This document shows, piece after piece, positions 22,971-32,321 of a stretch of 32,381 bases of DNA. Within the stretch, counting starts at the first letter, position 1. Each line of letters starts with the position of its first letter. The translations under genes were made by a program, and so were the position numbers. This DNA is from an uncultured Alphaproteobacteria bacterium (GTDB lineage: Bacteria > Pseudomonadota > Alphaproteobacteria > RF32 > CAG-239), in assembly GCA_934271195.1 (NCBI GenBank), contig CAKQRB010000041.1, positions 1 through 32,381 on the forward strand. Direction: 5' to 3'. The notes below the pieces were generated by a model, which searched no databases, had not been told where the DNA came from, and was given only the letters and a program-made list of their open reading frames with translations.

Positions 22971-23769
22971 TTATCAGCTTTCCGGCAATGGCTATCACGT
23001 CTTCAGCGGCTTCGGACGTGGGATAGCGGTTTAAGATTGAAGTCTGGTTTCGAATGGAATCCCGCACACGGGTATCACGGCGGACAATGCCCAAAAGCGG
23101 CGGATTGATTTTTAAGAAATTACGACAGGCCTTGAGCAGCGTATCATAGGTTCGCTGCCCTTCGCGCAACGAATTGGCCTGATTGACAACGATATTAATA
23201 TCACTGCGGCTATACTGCATGCTCATGATTTTGATAAAAGCGTAGGCATCGGTCAGCGAGGTCGGCTCATCCGTACAAACAACGATGATTTTTTCAGCCA
23301 GACCAGACAAGATACGTACCGGTTTTTCCACGCCTGCTCCCATGTCCAGAATTACTTTGTCATAATTTCCGGAGAGCGCGCTCAAGTCCTCTCCCAGAAT
23401 TTGCAACCGGCCAATCGGCAAAGAGGCCAGTCCGGCAGAACCGGAACGGCCGGCAACAATGTCAAAATGCCCTTTGTCATAGTGATAAACAACCTGATTT
23501 AAGGTCAAAGCGCCGGTCACAACACTGCCGAGGTCATATTTGGCCATCAGGCCAAGCTGGATGTCTATATTCGCCAGCCCCAAATCACCGTCAAACAAAA
23601 GCGTATGCTGCTTGAAGCCGCTCAGGGCGTGAGCCAGCGTGATTGAAAACCATGTCTTGCCAACACCGCCTTTGCCGGAAGCAACCGCAATCATGTTGCG
23701 GCCTTTGCGGGAGGCGCGGGCTCCGGTGCCGCGCGGCATAATCTGTAAACTTTCACTTATGTTTTCCAT
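22963..23769 (-). CDS. flhG: FlhG (MinD-like) flagellar number regulator
   Basis: A 268-aa ParA/MinD-family ATPase. It has the deviant Walker A GKGGVGKT (32-39), the LLFDGDLGLANIDIQLG stretch and VILDMGAGV. The region IIVVCTDEPTSLTDAYAFIK is typical of FlhG/YlxH. In polar-flagellated bacteria FlhG limits flagellar number by acting on FlhF. The ATG at 23769 (MENISESL) follows GAGG at five bases. An alternative ATG at 23784 forms an ATGA overlap with the flhF stop. A longer open frame upstream is rejected because it is flhF coding sequence. No MinD-like amphipathic C-terminal helix is obvious. Confidence 0.9.
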   Translation of the reverse strand: MENISESLQIMPRGTGARASRKGRNMIAVASGKGGVGKTWFSITLAHALSGFKQHTLLFDGDLGLANIDIQLGLMAKYDLGSVVTGALTLNQVVYHYDKGHFDIVAGRSGSAGLASLPIGRLQILGEDLSALSGNYDKVILDMGAGVEKPVRILSGLAEKIIVVCTDEPTSLTDAYAFIKIMSMQYSRSDINIVVNQANSLREGQRTYDTLLKACRNFLKINPPLLGIVRRDTRVRDSIRNQTSILNRYPTSEAAEDVIAIAGKLING

Positions 23770-23780
23770 GCTGACCTCTT

Positions 23781-24737
23781 TCATTCCAAAATTAAGCGGG
23801 CCAAAGACCGAGGGGTGATTTCTGCCAGCCCTTTGGCAATGCTGGCGCTGACACCGGCCGAACAAAAGCCGAGTTCGCAACAGCTGGCAACCGACAGCAA
23901 TGACCCGATACGGCGGGTCAAATCCATTCTGGTCGGCATCAGATAGCGGGCGCCAAGTTCGGTAAAGACTTCGGCTATTTCTATTGCCTCATAAGTATTC
24001 AGACCGGAAGCCATGGTCAGAATCGCATCAGCGCTGACAGCTTCGACAAAAGCGCCGACTTTCCCGACATCTTCCGGAATAAACGGATTAATCCCAGGCG
24101 TATCAATTAAAACAAGTTCATATTTATTTTCAACTTCTTTAACGGTATCAAACAACATCCGGCCGTTTTTGCAAAACATAAAATCAACATCCAGAATTTG
24201 GGCAAAGGCTTCCAGCTGCTGGTTGGCGCCGGCTCTGACATTGTCGGTTGAAATAATGCAGGCGGAGATATTTTTTAATTTGGCCTGTGTAGCGGTTTTG
24301 GCAATGGCCGTTGATTTTCCGCTGCCCGACGTTCCCATAAAAAGTTTGATTTTTAACGGTGTATTCAGAGGCGCCGAAAATTTGAACATTTCCTTAAAGC
24401 AGGCAGTCAGAAGCTTTTCATCATCAAAAATTTTCTGACTTTTGCTGATGCCGCGCACCCGTGACAGCACTCGTTCTTTGACCAAATCAAGCACGGAATG
24501 ATAATTCAGACATTCGCGGATAATACTGTCATCAAAAACCGTACGGCTGTCCAACAATTTCAGTTCATCGTCTTCATTAAAGCTGATTTCTTCTTTTTCT
24601 TCCAGAGCTGCGGTAATCCGCACTTGTCCATCTTCCAACGTTTCGGTCGAAATAATAACGGCATCGCACCCCAGTGCCTCAGAAGCCAGTCGCATGGCTT
24701 CCATGGAGGTGGCAGCGCTGAAACTTTTTATTTTCAT
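23781..24737 (-). CDS. flhF: FlhF, SRP-type GTPase for flagellar placement
   Basis: The 318-aa protein has the FlhF N-terminal start MKIKSFSAATSMEAM, a short middle part and the SRP GTPase (NG) domain with P-loop GTSGSGKS (135-142), then DVDFMFCKNG, VLIDTPGINP and LMPTRMDLTRR. FlhF recruits early flagellar parts to the cell pole. The usual length is 400 aa or more; here the B linker is short. GGGGCAG precedes the ATG seven bases upstream. It is followed by its partner flhG. Confidence 0.92.
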   Translation of the reverse strand: MKIKSFSAATSMEAMRLASEALGCDAVIISTETLEDGQVRITAALEEKEEISFNEDDELKLLDSRTVFDDSIIRECLNYHSVLDLVKERVLSRVRGISKSQKIFDDEKLLTACFKEMFKFSAPLNTPLKIKLFMGTSGSGKSTAIAKTATQAKLKNISACIISTDNVRAGANQQLEAFAQILDVDFMFCKNGRMLFDTVKEVENKYELVLIDTPGINPFIPEDVGKVGAFVEAVSADAILTMASGLNTYEAIEIAEVFTELGARYLMPTRMDLTRRIGSLLSVASCCELGFCSAGVSASIAKGLAEITPRSLARLILE

Positions 24738-24751
24738 TTATCTGCCCCTTT

Positions 24752-26878
24752 CTATATCTGCCCGACGGTTTTGATTTTGGCTTTTGGATAAATTTCATTC
24801 TGCGACATTACAACGGTCAACGGACGGAAACGCTCAATAATCGAACGAACAAACGGACGCGTATTCGGACTGGTTAACAGTACTGCCGTTTCTCCCCTTA
24901 CCGCCAGTTCCTCCAGCGTGTTGCGGACTTTGGTAATAAAAGACTGCAAAGCCGACGGAGCCATCGCCAGCTGGCGCTCGTCCCCTTCCCCGACAATTGA
25001 CTCGGCAAAGGCCTGCTCCCATTCCGCCGAAAGCGTCACTAACGGAATAATGCCAAATTCATTGGTGTTGGCATTGGACAACTGACGGGACAAACGGGTG
25101 CGTACATGCTCGGTAATCAACATCAGGCTGCGGGTTGACGACACAGCCTCGGAAATTCCTTCCAGAATGGTCGGCAAATCGCGGATTGAAACACGTTCCT
25201 GCAGCAAGTTTTGCAAAATACGCTGAACTGCGCCCAGACTGATTTTACCGGGGATAAGCTCCTTAACAAGTTTTTGCTGTTCTTTATCCATTTCATCCAA
25301 AAGTTTCTGGGTTTCGGCATAAGACAACAGTTCCGGCATATTATCTTTGACCAGCTCGGTAATATGAGTCGTGACGACCGTGGCCGGATCAACCACCGTA
25401 TAGCCGCGGAACATAGCCTCTTCACGGTAGGACTGGTCAATCCACATGGCTTTTAAGCCGAAAGTCGGCTCTGTTGTCGGTTCTCCTGGGAGCGTAATCT
25501 GCTCGCCGCGCGGATCCATGACCAAAAGCTGGGTCGGACGCAGCTCGCCTTTACCGGATTTGACCTCTTTGATGTAAATATTATATTCGTTGGCCTCCAG
25601 CTGCATATTATCCTGAATGCGGATAGACGGCATGATGAATCCCAGCTCGGAAGCCAGTGAACGGCGCAAGGCTTTAATCTGGTCGGTCAGTTTTTTGTTG
25701 GTCTGCTCATTAATCAGCGGCAACAGACCATAACCGATTTCCAAGCGAATCAGGTCAATACGCAGAGCCGTGGAAATCGGCTCATCTGCCGCTTTGGCAA
25801 TTTTACCCTGTTTCTGTTCTTCTTCAAAAACTTCCTGCGCTTTGGCCTGCGCGGCTTTTTGCTGCTTGTCCAGATAATAAGCGCTGACACCGGTCAACAC
25901 GGCAAGCAAAACAAACGGCACGGCCGGCGTACCGGGGAGAATACCAAGAGCCAGAGCCATGAAAGAGCTCATGCCCAGCGCTTTCGGATAGTTACTGACC
26001 TGCTCAAACAAAACCTTATCGGTCGAATCGGTCATGCCGGCCTTGGAAACCAGAATACCGGCGGCCACAGAGATAATCAATGCCGGAACCTGACTGACCA
26101 GTCCGTCACCGACCGTCAGGCGGGTATAGGTTTCGCCGGCGGCCTTAAACGTCATGTTGTTCTGTACCATACCAATAATAATACCGGCAATGATATTAAT
26201 AAACGTAATAATCAAACCGGCAATCGCATCACCGCGAACAAATTTGGAAGCACCATCCATGGCGCCGTAAAAAGAGCTCTCTTTAGACAAGTCTTCGCGA
26301 CGGGCACGGGCTTCATCTTCGGTAATCAGACCGGAAGACAAGTCAGCGTCGATTGCCATCTGCTTACCGGGCATGGCGTCCAAAGCAAAGCGGGCGGCAA
26401 CTTCAGCAATACGGCCGGAACCTTTGGTAATGACCACAAAATTGACCAAAACCAAAATTGCAAAGACAATTACGCCAATCACAAAATTGTTGCCCATAAT
26501 AAAACCGCCAAAGGCTTTGATTACCTGACCGGCGGCATCCGGTCCCATATAGCCGTCCGCAAGAATCAGGCGGGTGGAGGCCAGATTCAGCGATAACCGG
26601 TACATGGTCGTAATCAGCAATACCAGCGGGAATGCGCTGAACTGGTTCGGCTTTTCAATAAAGATTGCGGTCATAAGTACCAGACAAGACATGGTAATGG
26701 AAAATGCCAGCGCAATATCCAACAGCCAGGCAGGCATCGGCATAATCAAAATGACCAGCATTAAGATAATGGCCAGAGCAAAGAAAATGTCGCCGCGTTT
26801 GGTTGAAGAAACCAAAAGGTCTTTGAAAGATTTGCCTCCGAATAATGAGGCGCTTACGTTTTGCGGGTTCTTGGCCAT
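24752..26878 (-). CDS. flhA: FlhA, flagellar export gate protein
   Basis: The 708-aa length and sequence match FlhA. Eight membrane helices lie in the first 330 residues, including IFFALAIILMLVILIMPMPAWLLD and FSAFPLVLLITTMYRLSLNLAST. The cytosolic FHIPEP-family segment DAMPGKQMAIDADL follows. The C-terminal half (from about 350) is the nonameric cytosolic ring that receives chaperone-substrate complexes. It is part of the type III export apparatus at the base of the flagellum. It sits 13 bases after flbD with a weak ribosome binding site, so translation is probably coupled. Confidence 0.97.
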   Translation of the reverse strand: MAKNPQNVSASLFGGKSFKDLLVSSTKRGDIFFALAIILMLVILIMPMPAWLLDIALAFSITMSCLVLMTAIFIEKPNQFSAFPLVLLITTMYRLSLNLASTRLILADGYMGPDAAGQVIKAFGGFIMGNNFVIGVIVFAILVLVNFVVITKGSGRIAEVAARFALDAMPGKQMAIDADLSSGLITEDEARARREDLSKESSFYGAMDGASKFVRGDAIAGLIITFINIIAGIIIGMVQNNMTFKAAGETYTRLTVGDGLVSQVPALIISVAAGILVSKAGMTDSTDKVLFEQVSNYPKALGMSSFMALALGILPGTPAVPFVLLAVLTGVSAYYLDKQQKAAQAKAQEVFEEEQKQGKIAKAADEPISTALRIDLIRLEIGYGLLPLINEQTNKKLTDQIKALRRSLASELGFIMPSIRIQDNMQLEANEYNIYIKEVKSGKGELRPTQLLVMDPRGEQITLPGEPTTEPTFGLKAMWIDQSYREEAMFRGYTVVDPATVVTTHITELVKDNMPELLSYAETQKLLDEMDKEQQKLVKELIPGKISLGAVQRILQNLLQERVSIRDLPTILEGISEAVSSTRSLMLITEHVRTRLSRQLSNANTNEFGIIPLVTLSAEWEQAFAESIVGEGDERQLAMAPSALQSFITKVRNTLEELAVRGETAVLLTSPNTRPFVRSIIERFRPLTVVMSQNEIYPKAKIKTVGQI

Positions 26879-26891
26879 CGTTCAGTTACAA

Positions 26892-28244
26892 TTATCCTAT
26901 AGATGCCGGAGGAACCTGATAACCGGCCTCCTCGTATTGTTTTAGTTTGTTACGCAATGTCCGGATAGAAATGCCGAGGATGTTCGCGGCCTGTGTCCGG
27001 TTGCCGAAAGTATGTTTGAGTGTATCAATAATCAAATCGCGTTCAGCTCCGGCAACAGTCTGTCCGAACTGTGCACCGGCATTTTCTGCTTTTTCCGCTC
27101 CGGAGGCTGCTGGCATTTTGACTTCCGGATTGATGACGGCATTCGGATCGGTCAGAATAATCGCTTCTTCGCCGATTTCATCACCGGCGGCAAGCAAAAC
27201 GGCGCGGTGCATGGTGTTTTCAAGTTCACGGACATTTCCGGGCCAGAGGTAATTCAGCAGTTTTTCTTCTGCCGCCTTAGAAATATCGCGCATCGGAATA
27301 TCGTTCAGTTCGGAATATTTCTTTACAAAATGTTTGGCCAGAACCGGAATGTCGTCCGGACGCTCTTTCAAAGACGGAATATTAATATTGACCACATTCA
27401 AGCGAAAGTACAAGTCTTGACGGAACGTGCCGTTTTTGACGGCGTCGTCAAGATTGCGGTTTGAAGTAGCAATAATGCGGGTATTGATTTTTATCGGAGA
27501 TTTGCCGCCGATACGGTCAATTTCTTTTTCCTGAATAGCCCGCAACAACTTGGCCTGAATCCGAATATCCATTTCAGAAATCTCATCAAGCAGCAGCGTG
27601 CCGTCAGAAGCTTCTTCAAACTTGCCGATACGGCGTGAAACCGCTCCGGTAAACGCGCCTTTTTCATAGCCGAAAAGTTCTGATTCCAACAAGGTTTCCG
27701 GAATGGCGGCGCAATTGACCGCAACAAACTTTTTGTTGGCGCGTTTGGAATTGTCATGAATAAAGCGTGAAAAAATTTCCTTACCCGTTCCTGACTCACC
27801 GGTCAACAGCACGCTGGCTTCGGAGGGAGCAATTTGTTTAGCCATTTTCAAAACGGCTTCGGTTTTTTTATCTCCGTAAATCAGGGCATGATTTTCACGG
27901 GTAGCAGCAGCCAAAACCGCGCCGATAAGTTCGGGATCAGGCGGCAGAGGGATATATTCTTTGGCACCTGCCTTGATTGCCTTAACGGCCAGAGAGGTAT
28001 CATTGGCAACGCCGCAAGCTACAACCAAAACATTTATCCGCTCGCTCGTCAGAGAGCTGATAAACTTGTGAATATCCAGCTTGACGTCAATCATAACCAG
28101 TTCAATATTTTTGGTTCCGGAACGCAAAATCTCCAGCGCCGTTTCAATCTTATCAGCCAGAGAAACTTTTCCTCCCTGACTGATGGCAATTTTACTGGCA
28201 GCCCCAATCTGTCCGTCTAATGTGCCGACAATTAAAAGTTCCAT
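26892..28244 (-). CDS. flbD: FlbD, sigma-54-dependent activator of late flagellar genes
   Basis: The 450-aa protein has a divergent receiver domain (1-115), a AAA+ sigma-54 interaction domain with Walker A GESGTGKE (149-156) and the sigma-54 contact loop GAFTGA (196-201), Walker B GTLLLDE (214-220), and a Fis-type HTH at the end (TQAANILGISIRTLRNKLKQY). Caulobacter FlbD has the same length and lies in the same fliF-fliG-flbE-fliN-flbD order. The receiver part lacks the usual acidic pocket pair, as in Caulobacter FlbD, which is controlled by FliX instead of a kinase; fliX is not in this window. GAGGGGAA precedes the ATG. Confidence 0.92.
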   Translation of the reverse strand: MELLIVGTLDGQIGAASKIAISQGGKVSLADKIETALEILRSGTKNIELVMIDVKLDIHKFISSLTSERINVLVVACGVANDTSLAVKAIKAGAKEYIPLPPDPELIGAVLAAATRENHALIYGDKKTEAVLKMAKQIAPSEASVLLTGESGTGKEIFSRFIHDNSKRANKKFVAVNCAAIPETLLESELFGYEKGAFTGAVSRRIGKFEEASDGTLLLDEISEMDIRIQAKLLRAIQEKEIDRIGGKSPIKINTRIIATSNRNLDDAVKNGTFRQDLYFRLNVVNINIPSLKERPDDIPVLAKHFVKKYSELNDIPMRDISKAAEEKLLNYLWPGNVRELENTMHRAVLLAAGDEIGEEAIILTDPNAVINPEVKMPAASGAEKAENAGAQFGQTVAGAERDLIIDTLKHTFGNRTQAANILGISIRTLRNKLKQYEEAGYQVPPASIG

Positions 28245-28262
28245 TTCCCCTCTTTTGACCTT

Positions 28263-28616
28263 TTATTTATTTACCGTTTTTACAATCTCGGTCATGGTTA
28301 TTCCCAATTTATCATCTACGACAACAACCTCGCCGCGCGCAACCAGATTATTATTGACATAAATATCTATGGCCTCGCCGACTTTGCGGTCCAGTTCGAT
28401 AATCGTCCCTTTGTTCAACTTCATCAGCTGGCTGACTTTCATCTGGGCTTTTCCCAAAATGGCCGAAACCTTTACAGGAATTTCATAAACCGCTTCCAGA
28501 TCGCTGGTGGAGCTCGGAATATCAAAATCCGTTTCACCATTGTCGGACTTCAAAATCGGGTCATTGCCTATGATTGAACTCTCGTTTAGTTCATCTAATT
28601 TCAAATCTTCGCTCAT
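28263..28616 (-). CDS. fliN: FliN, flagellar rotor/switch protein
   Basis: The 117-aa protein has a variable acidic N-terminus (about 40 residues) and the SpoA domain: EIPVKVSAILGKAQMKVSQLMKLNKGTIIELDRKVGEAIDIYVNNNLVARGEVVVVDDKLGITMTEIV. FliN forms the C-ring with FliM and FliG and binds FliH. The Ribosome binding site AAAGGG lies five bases before the ATG. No fliM is present in this operon. Confidence 0.95.
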   Translation of the reverse strand: MSEDLKLDELNESSIIGNDPILKSDNGETDFDIPSSTSDLEAVYEIPVKVSAILGKAQMKVSQLMKLNKGTIIELDRKVGEAIDIYVNNNLVARGEVVVVDDKLGITMTEIVKTVNK

Positions 28617-28661
28617 TTAAGCCCTTTCTTTTATACAAGCCGTTTTTCTCTAAATTTAAGC

Positions 28662-29369
28662 TTAGTTTTTAGCGGCATTATCTTCAAGTAAATTGTCCAC
28701 TTTTTCCAATAGTTTATTGCTCAAATGCTCAACACCGCCGTTTTCCCACTCAATGCGACAGTCGGCTTTGGCCAGTTTTTCATCTTTATGCAGCGCAATT
28801 TTCCCTTCAAAATCATGAATATGCGCCATTTTAGCAATTTGTTCCTGCACTTGTCCGATGACCTCCGGATTGAGATAGAACGAAAGTTTGGCCTCGGCGC
28901 AAAAATTGGCAAAATTGTCCGCAATAAACTTGTTTACAATCTCAACACACTGCTCTTCCAGCAGATTGGGCAAAAGTTTTTGGAATACCTCATGGTTTAA
29001 GGCCATATACTGCTGCTCAACCTGTTTTTGCATTTCTCCCGCGCTGATCACAACTTCCGCCAGCTTGGCATCTATATTTCCCAAGAGGGAGGAAATACCT
29101 TTTTCTGCATCTTTCTGCGCCAGTCTGAAGCCTTTTTCATATCCTTTTTGTTCAGCGGCCGTCACTGCGGCATCCAGCTCATCTTGCGAATAGGCCTTTA
29201 CGGGCGGTTCTGCCGGTTCAGGCTCGGCTGCCGCATCTTCCAACAATTCTTCAATTTCAGCCTCAGCAATTTCTTCCGCTTCTTCCTGCTCGGGCGTTGT
29301 TTTTTTGATGACCTCATTCTCGTCAACAATGACGAAATTGTCAAACATAAATTTTTGAAAATCACCCAT
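28662..29369 (-). CDS. fliH: FliH/FlbE-like flagellar export regulator
   Basis: A 235-aa protein that starts MGDFQKFMFDNFVIVDENEV. A Glu/Ala/Pro-rich acidic stretch (about 30-70) is followed by QDELDAAVTAAEQKGYEKGFRLAQKDA, the typical FliH/HrpE-type helix with Gly spacing. The C-terminal part (about 130-235) shows the FliH FliI-binding region pattern. FliH binds the ATPase FliI and tethers it to FliN. In Caulobacter the gene at this position is flbE. ATG 29369 has AGG eight bases upstream; a TTG at 29375 is too close to that site. Confidence 0.82.
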   Translation of the reverse strand: MGDFQKFMFDNFVIVDENEVIKKTTPEQEEAEEIAEAEIEELLEDAAAEPEPAEPPVKAYSQDELDAAVTAAEQKGYEKGFRLAQKDAEKGISSLLGNIDAKLAEVVISAGEMQKQVEQQYMALNHEVFQKLLPNLLEEQCVEIVNKFIADNFANFCAEAKLSFYLNPEVIGQVQEQIAKMAHIHDFEGKIALHKDEKLAKADCRIEWENGGVEHLSNKLLEKVDNLLEDNAAKN

Positions 29370-29384
29370 CAGCAAAACCTAAAA

Positions 29385-30407
29385 CTAATAAATAAGCTCA
29401 TCATTATCCTTGCCGTCGCTGATAACAATCTCGCCGTTATTGGACAGTTCTTTGGTTGTGGCGACAACATACTGTTGGGCTTCTTCCACATCACGCAGTC
29501 TGATCGGTCCCATGGCTTCCATATCTTCTTTGATGATTTTGCCGGCACGGGAAGACATATTGCTGAAGAACAGTTCTTTAATCTGTTCGGACGCGCCTTT
29601 CAACGCAATGGCAAGCTTGTCTTTGTCAATGTTGCGCAGCAGAATCTGAATACCCTGAGCATCAACGCGAATGAGGTCTTCAAATGTAAACATCAAAGAT
29701 TTGACGCGTTCTGCACTTTCGCGGTTGCGTTCTTCCAAGGCTTCCATAAAGCGACTTTCGGTGTTGCGATCCAAAGAGTTGAAGATGTCTGCAATAAGCT
29801 CGTGCGAATCGCGGCGGGTAGATTTGGAAAGGTTGCTCATGAACTCCTTGCGCAGCGTTTTTTCCAAACCATCCAACACTTCTTTCTGCACCGAATCCAT
29901 ACGCAGCATACGCATAACGATTTCCATGGCAAAGTTTTCCGGCAGCAAAGCAATGACTTTTGCAGCATGCTCGGCCTTGATTTTTGACAAAATAACGGCA
30001 ATAGTTTGCGGATACTCATTTTTCAGATAGTTTGCCAGAACGTGCTCGTTAACATTGCCGAGCTTGTCCCACATCGTCCGACCGGCCGGACCGCGGATTT
30101 CTTCCATAATGACGGAAACACGGTCTTTATCCAGCGCTTTGGCCAGCAGGCGTTCCGTACTTTCATAAGTGCCTATCAGCGCGCCGGTATTGGACAGCTT
30201 GTCCGTAAACTCCTGAAAAAGCTGTTCGACAACCGAGGAATTTACTTTTCCCAAAGAAGCCATAATTACGGAAAGTTCTTTAATCTCCTCGTCATCCATC
30301 AGAGAAAACAGCGCAGCGGAGCGTTCTTCATCTAGAGAAAGCATTAAGATTGCCGCTTTCTGCTGACCGGAAATCAGATTGTAATCATCTATTACATTTG
30401 TTTTCAT
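29385..30407 (-). CDS. fliG: FliG, flagellar motor switch protein
   Basis: The 340-aa protein has the three FliG domains. These are the FliF-binding N-terminus (LISGQQKAAILMLSLDEERSAALFSLMDDEEI), the middle ARM-like part with EHAAKVIALLPENFAMEIVMRM, and the C-terminal torque domain with FEDLIRVDAQGIQILLRNID. The C-terminal charged helix (SSRAGKIIKEDMEAMGPIRLRDVEEAQ) contacts the stator. The start is GTG 30410 or ATG 30407; the ATG is used here. The gene lies 17 bases after fliF. Confidence 0.97.
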   Translation of the reverse strand: MKTNVIDDYNLISGQQKAAILMLSLDEERSAALFSLMDDEEIKELSVIMASLGKVNSSVVEQLFQEFTDKLSNTGALIGTYESTERLLAKALDKDRVSVIMEEIRGPAGRTMWDKLGNVNEHVLANYLKNEYPQTIAVILSKIKAEHAAKVIALLPENFAMEIVMRMLRMDSVQKEVLDGLEKTLRKEFMSNLSKSTRRDSHELIADIFNSLDRNTESRFMEALEERNRESAERVKSLMFTFEDLIRVDAQGIQILLRNIDKDKLAIALKGASEQIKELFFSNMSSRAGKIIKEDMEAMGPIRLRDVEEAQQYVVATTKELSNNGEIVISDGKDNDELIY

Positions 30408-30424
30408 CACGTTCGCACCGTCCT

Positions 30425-32032
30425 TTAGTTTTCATTCTGATACAGCCAGCCCCTGATGGCATTGACTGCCGCATCCGGATTCTTGTCAACCAGCTCGTTA
30501 ATCCGTTTAATGGAAGCAGCCTTGACCCTGCCATCAACCTTGTTCATGGTGACCAGCTCGTCAATATCCGAATTGTCTTCGTTCAGGAAATTTGACAACA
30601 GAAGGTTCTCCTCATCATTTTCACCCAACAGTCTTTGCGAAGTTCCACCGGTATCAAAGGCATTGTTAATCAGCGGACGAATTACCAATAAGATAACCAG
30701 TACCGCAACGATTGCAACCCCCAGACCTTCGGCAATTCGCATTAACTCGTCTTTGGTAAAGCCCATAATCAGAATTTCTTCTTCCGAAACGGTTTCAGGC
30801 GCAATTTCTACAAACTTCAGGTTTTCAACTTCTACAATATCGCCGCGATTGGCATCATAACCGACCGCCGATTTAACCAGAGCACTCAGTTGTTCCATTT
30901 CCTCCTGCGTGCGGTCACGATACACCATTTGACCGGCAGCGTCTTTCTCATACAGGCCGTCAACCATTACGGCAACGCTCAAACGCTTGACAATACCGGC
31001 GTTTCTGACCTTGTTGCGCACAACTTTGGAAATTTCATAGTTGATTGTTTCTTCAACCCGCGAATTCTGGTTAAATGTTCCGGAGTTGTTCAGAACATTG
31101 TCGCCGTTCGGAATGTTTTGCGCTACCGTTACCGGTGACTCGTTGTCACGGGACACGCCCTCTTCCGTGACCGTGCTTTGAGAACGGGCAATCTGACTGT
31201 CAGGATCATAAATTTCTTCATTGGTGACGACCTTGTCCATATCCATTTCAATATTGACCTGAGCACGAACCTTTCCGGAGCCGACCGTTCTTTCCAAAAG
31301 ATTTTGTACGGCCATGGCCATTTTACGCTCCTGCTCCATGCGCATCATTTCAATATTTGCATGTTGCAGCGTTTCTTCATCATCATAATTATTGGTCAGC
31401 AAGTTGCCGGCGCTGTCGACAATTGCCACGTTTTTGACATCAAGTTTCGGCACAGCTGCCGCAACCAGTTTTTGAATCGACTGAATATTTTTCAAATCAA
31501 GATGTCCGCGCGCGGTTTTAACCACAACGGATGCGGACGGCGTCTGCTCCTCGCGCGAAAACATTTCTCTTTTGGGCAACACCAGATGAACTCTGGCGCT
31601 TTTAATATTATCGACAGAGCGAATCGTTCTGGCAAGCTCGCCTTCTAAGGCGCGAATCAGGTTTACATTTTGCACAAAGTTGGTTGATCCGAGGGCATCA
31701 GTGTTGTCAAAAATCTCGTATCCGACGTTTGAACCTTTGGAGGACATAGCCAATTCAGCCGTATCAACACGCATTTTATTGACCATATCTTTGGGAACAA
31801 GAACTTCCGTACCGTTTTTGGTCAGTTTGTATTTGATGTTCGAAGCCTCGAGCCGCGTGACAATCTGTTTGGCGTCTTCAAGCTCTAAATCCGTATACAA
31901 AACAGCGTATTCCGTGGCGCTTACCTGCGTGGCAATGTAAGCAAAAAAGCTGATTAAAAAGATAATAATCGCAGAAATCGACACCAAACGTCCCGGTGAC
32001 AAGTTCTTTATACTTTGCAAAAAATTATTCAC
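30425..32032 (-). CDS. fliF: FliF, flagellar MS-ring protein
   Basis: The 535-aa protein builds the MS ring, the inner-membrane base of the flagellum. Membrane helices flank the protein: LVSISAIIIFLISFFAYIAT near residue 17 and GLGVAIVAVLVILLVIRPLI near 440. The secretin-like ring-building motifs lie between (AVLYTDLELEDAKQIVTRLE, then LPKREMFSREEQTPSASVVVKT). The C-terminal tail (VDGRVKAASIKRINELVDKNPDAAVNAIRGWLYQ) binds FliG. The GTG at 32032 gives MNNFLQSIKNLSPGRL, like other FliF starts, with GGGGA just upstream; a TTG at 32044 would place that site inside the gene. Confidence 0.96.
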   Translation of the reverse strand: MNNFLQSIKNLSPGRLVSISAIIIFLISFFAYIATQVSATEYAVLYTDLELEDAKQIVTRLEASNIKYKLTKNGTEVLVPKDMVNKMRVDTAELAMSSKGSNVGYEIFDNTDALGSTNFVQNVNLIRALEGELARTIRSVDNIKSARVHLVLPKREMFSREEQTPSASVVVKTARGHLDLKNIQSIQKLVAAAVPKLDVKNVAIVDSAGNLLTNNYDDEETLQHANIEMMRMEQERKMAMAVQNLLERTVGSGKVRAQVNIEMDMDKVVTNEEIYDPDSQIARSQSTVTEEGVSRDNESPVTVAQNIPNGDNVLNNSGTFNQNSRVEETINYEISKVVRNKVRNAGIVKRLSVAVMVDGLYEKDAAGQMVYRDRTQEEMEQLSALVKSAVGYDANRGDIVEVENLKFVEIAPETVSEEEILIMGFTKDELMRIAEGLGVAIVAVLVILLVIRPLINNAFDTGGTSQRLLGENDEENLLLSNFLNEDNSDIDELVTMNKVDGRVKAASIKRINELVDKNPDAAVNAIRGWLYQNEN

Positions 32033-32044
32033 TAGATTCCCCAA

Positions 32045-32290
32045 TCTATTAAATGATGAATAAATATATTCCCCTGCGTTTATAATTAATCCAATTTTAT
32101 TTTTTGAAAATTATTATTTTAACCTATCCACAGGGTCGGTCTGAGTGTTTAGTTTGCACGGTGCCTCGCTCCCCTCTCTTTTGCCGCTGTCTTTCCTCTC
32201 ATTCTCTCCCTCCGCCGCTCGCTCCTTTTTCTCATTTTCATTTTCTTATTTTCTGGTTTTGGTTTCTTCATAGAGTTAGGGTTTCTTCTT
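32045..32290. other. Non-coding upstream region with a polypyrimidine/polypurine tract
   Basis: This region upstream of fliF holds no supported gene. From about 32160 to 32270 the plus strand is almost all C and T, and the minus strand almost all A and G. The minus strand can be read as a short basic peptide (30 codons, Arg/Lys-rich), which is a by-product of the purine bias. No clear CtrA, sigma-54 or sigma-70 promoter for fliF was identified; TATAAA-like sequence occurs around 32080-32090. Confidence 0.4.
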
Positions 32291-32293
32291 TAT

Positions 32294-32321
32294 GTTACTT
32301 TTGTCATGTAACAAAAGTAAC
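32294..32321. repeat. Perfect 11-bp inverted repeat
   Basis: GTTACTTTTGT (32294-32304) and ACAAAAGTAAC (32311-32321) flank CATGTA. The loop itself is nearly palindromic. No T run follows, so it is not a standard terminator. It may be part of a dispersed palindromic repeat that continues past the window edge. Confidence 0.55.

Noticed and set aside
25859..26596. 245-codon plus-strand open frame inside flhA
   Set aside because: flhA is certain on the other strand; the frame is His/Asn/Gln-rich, as expected from antisense reading.
29028..29987. 319-codon plus-strand open frame across fliH and fliG
   Set aside because: It covers two certain genes on the opposite strand and is Phe/His-rich antisense sequence.
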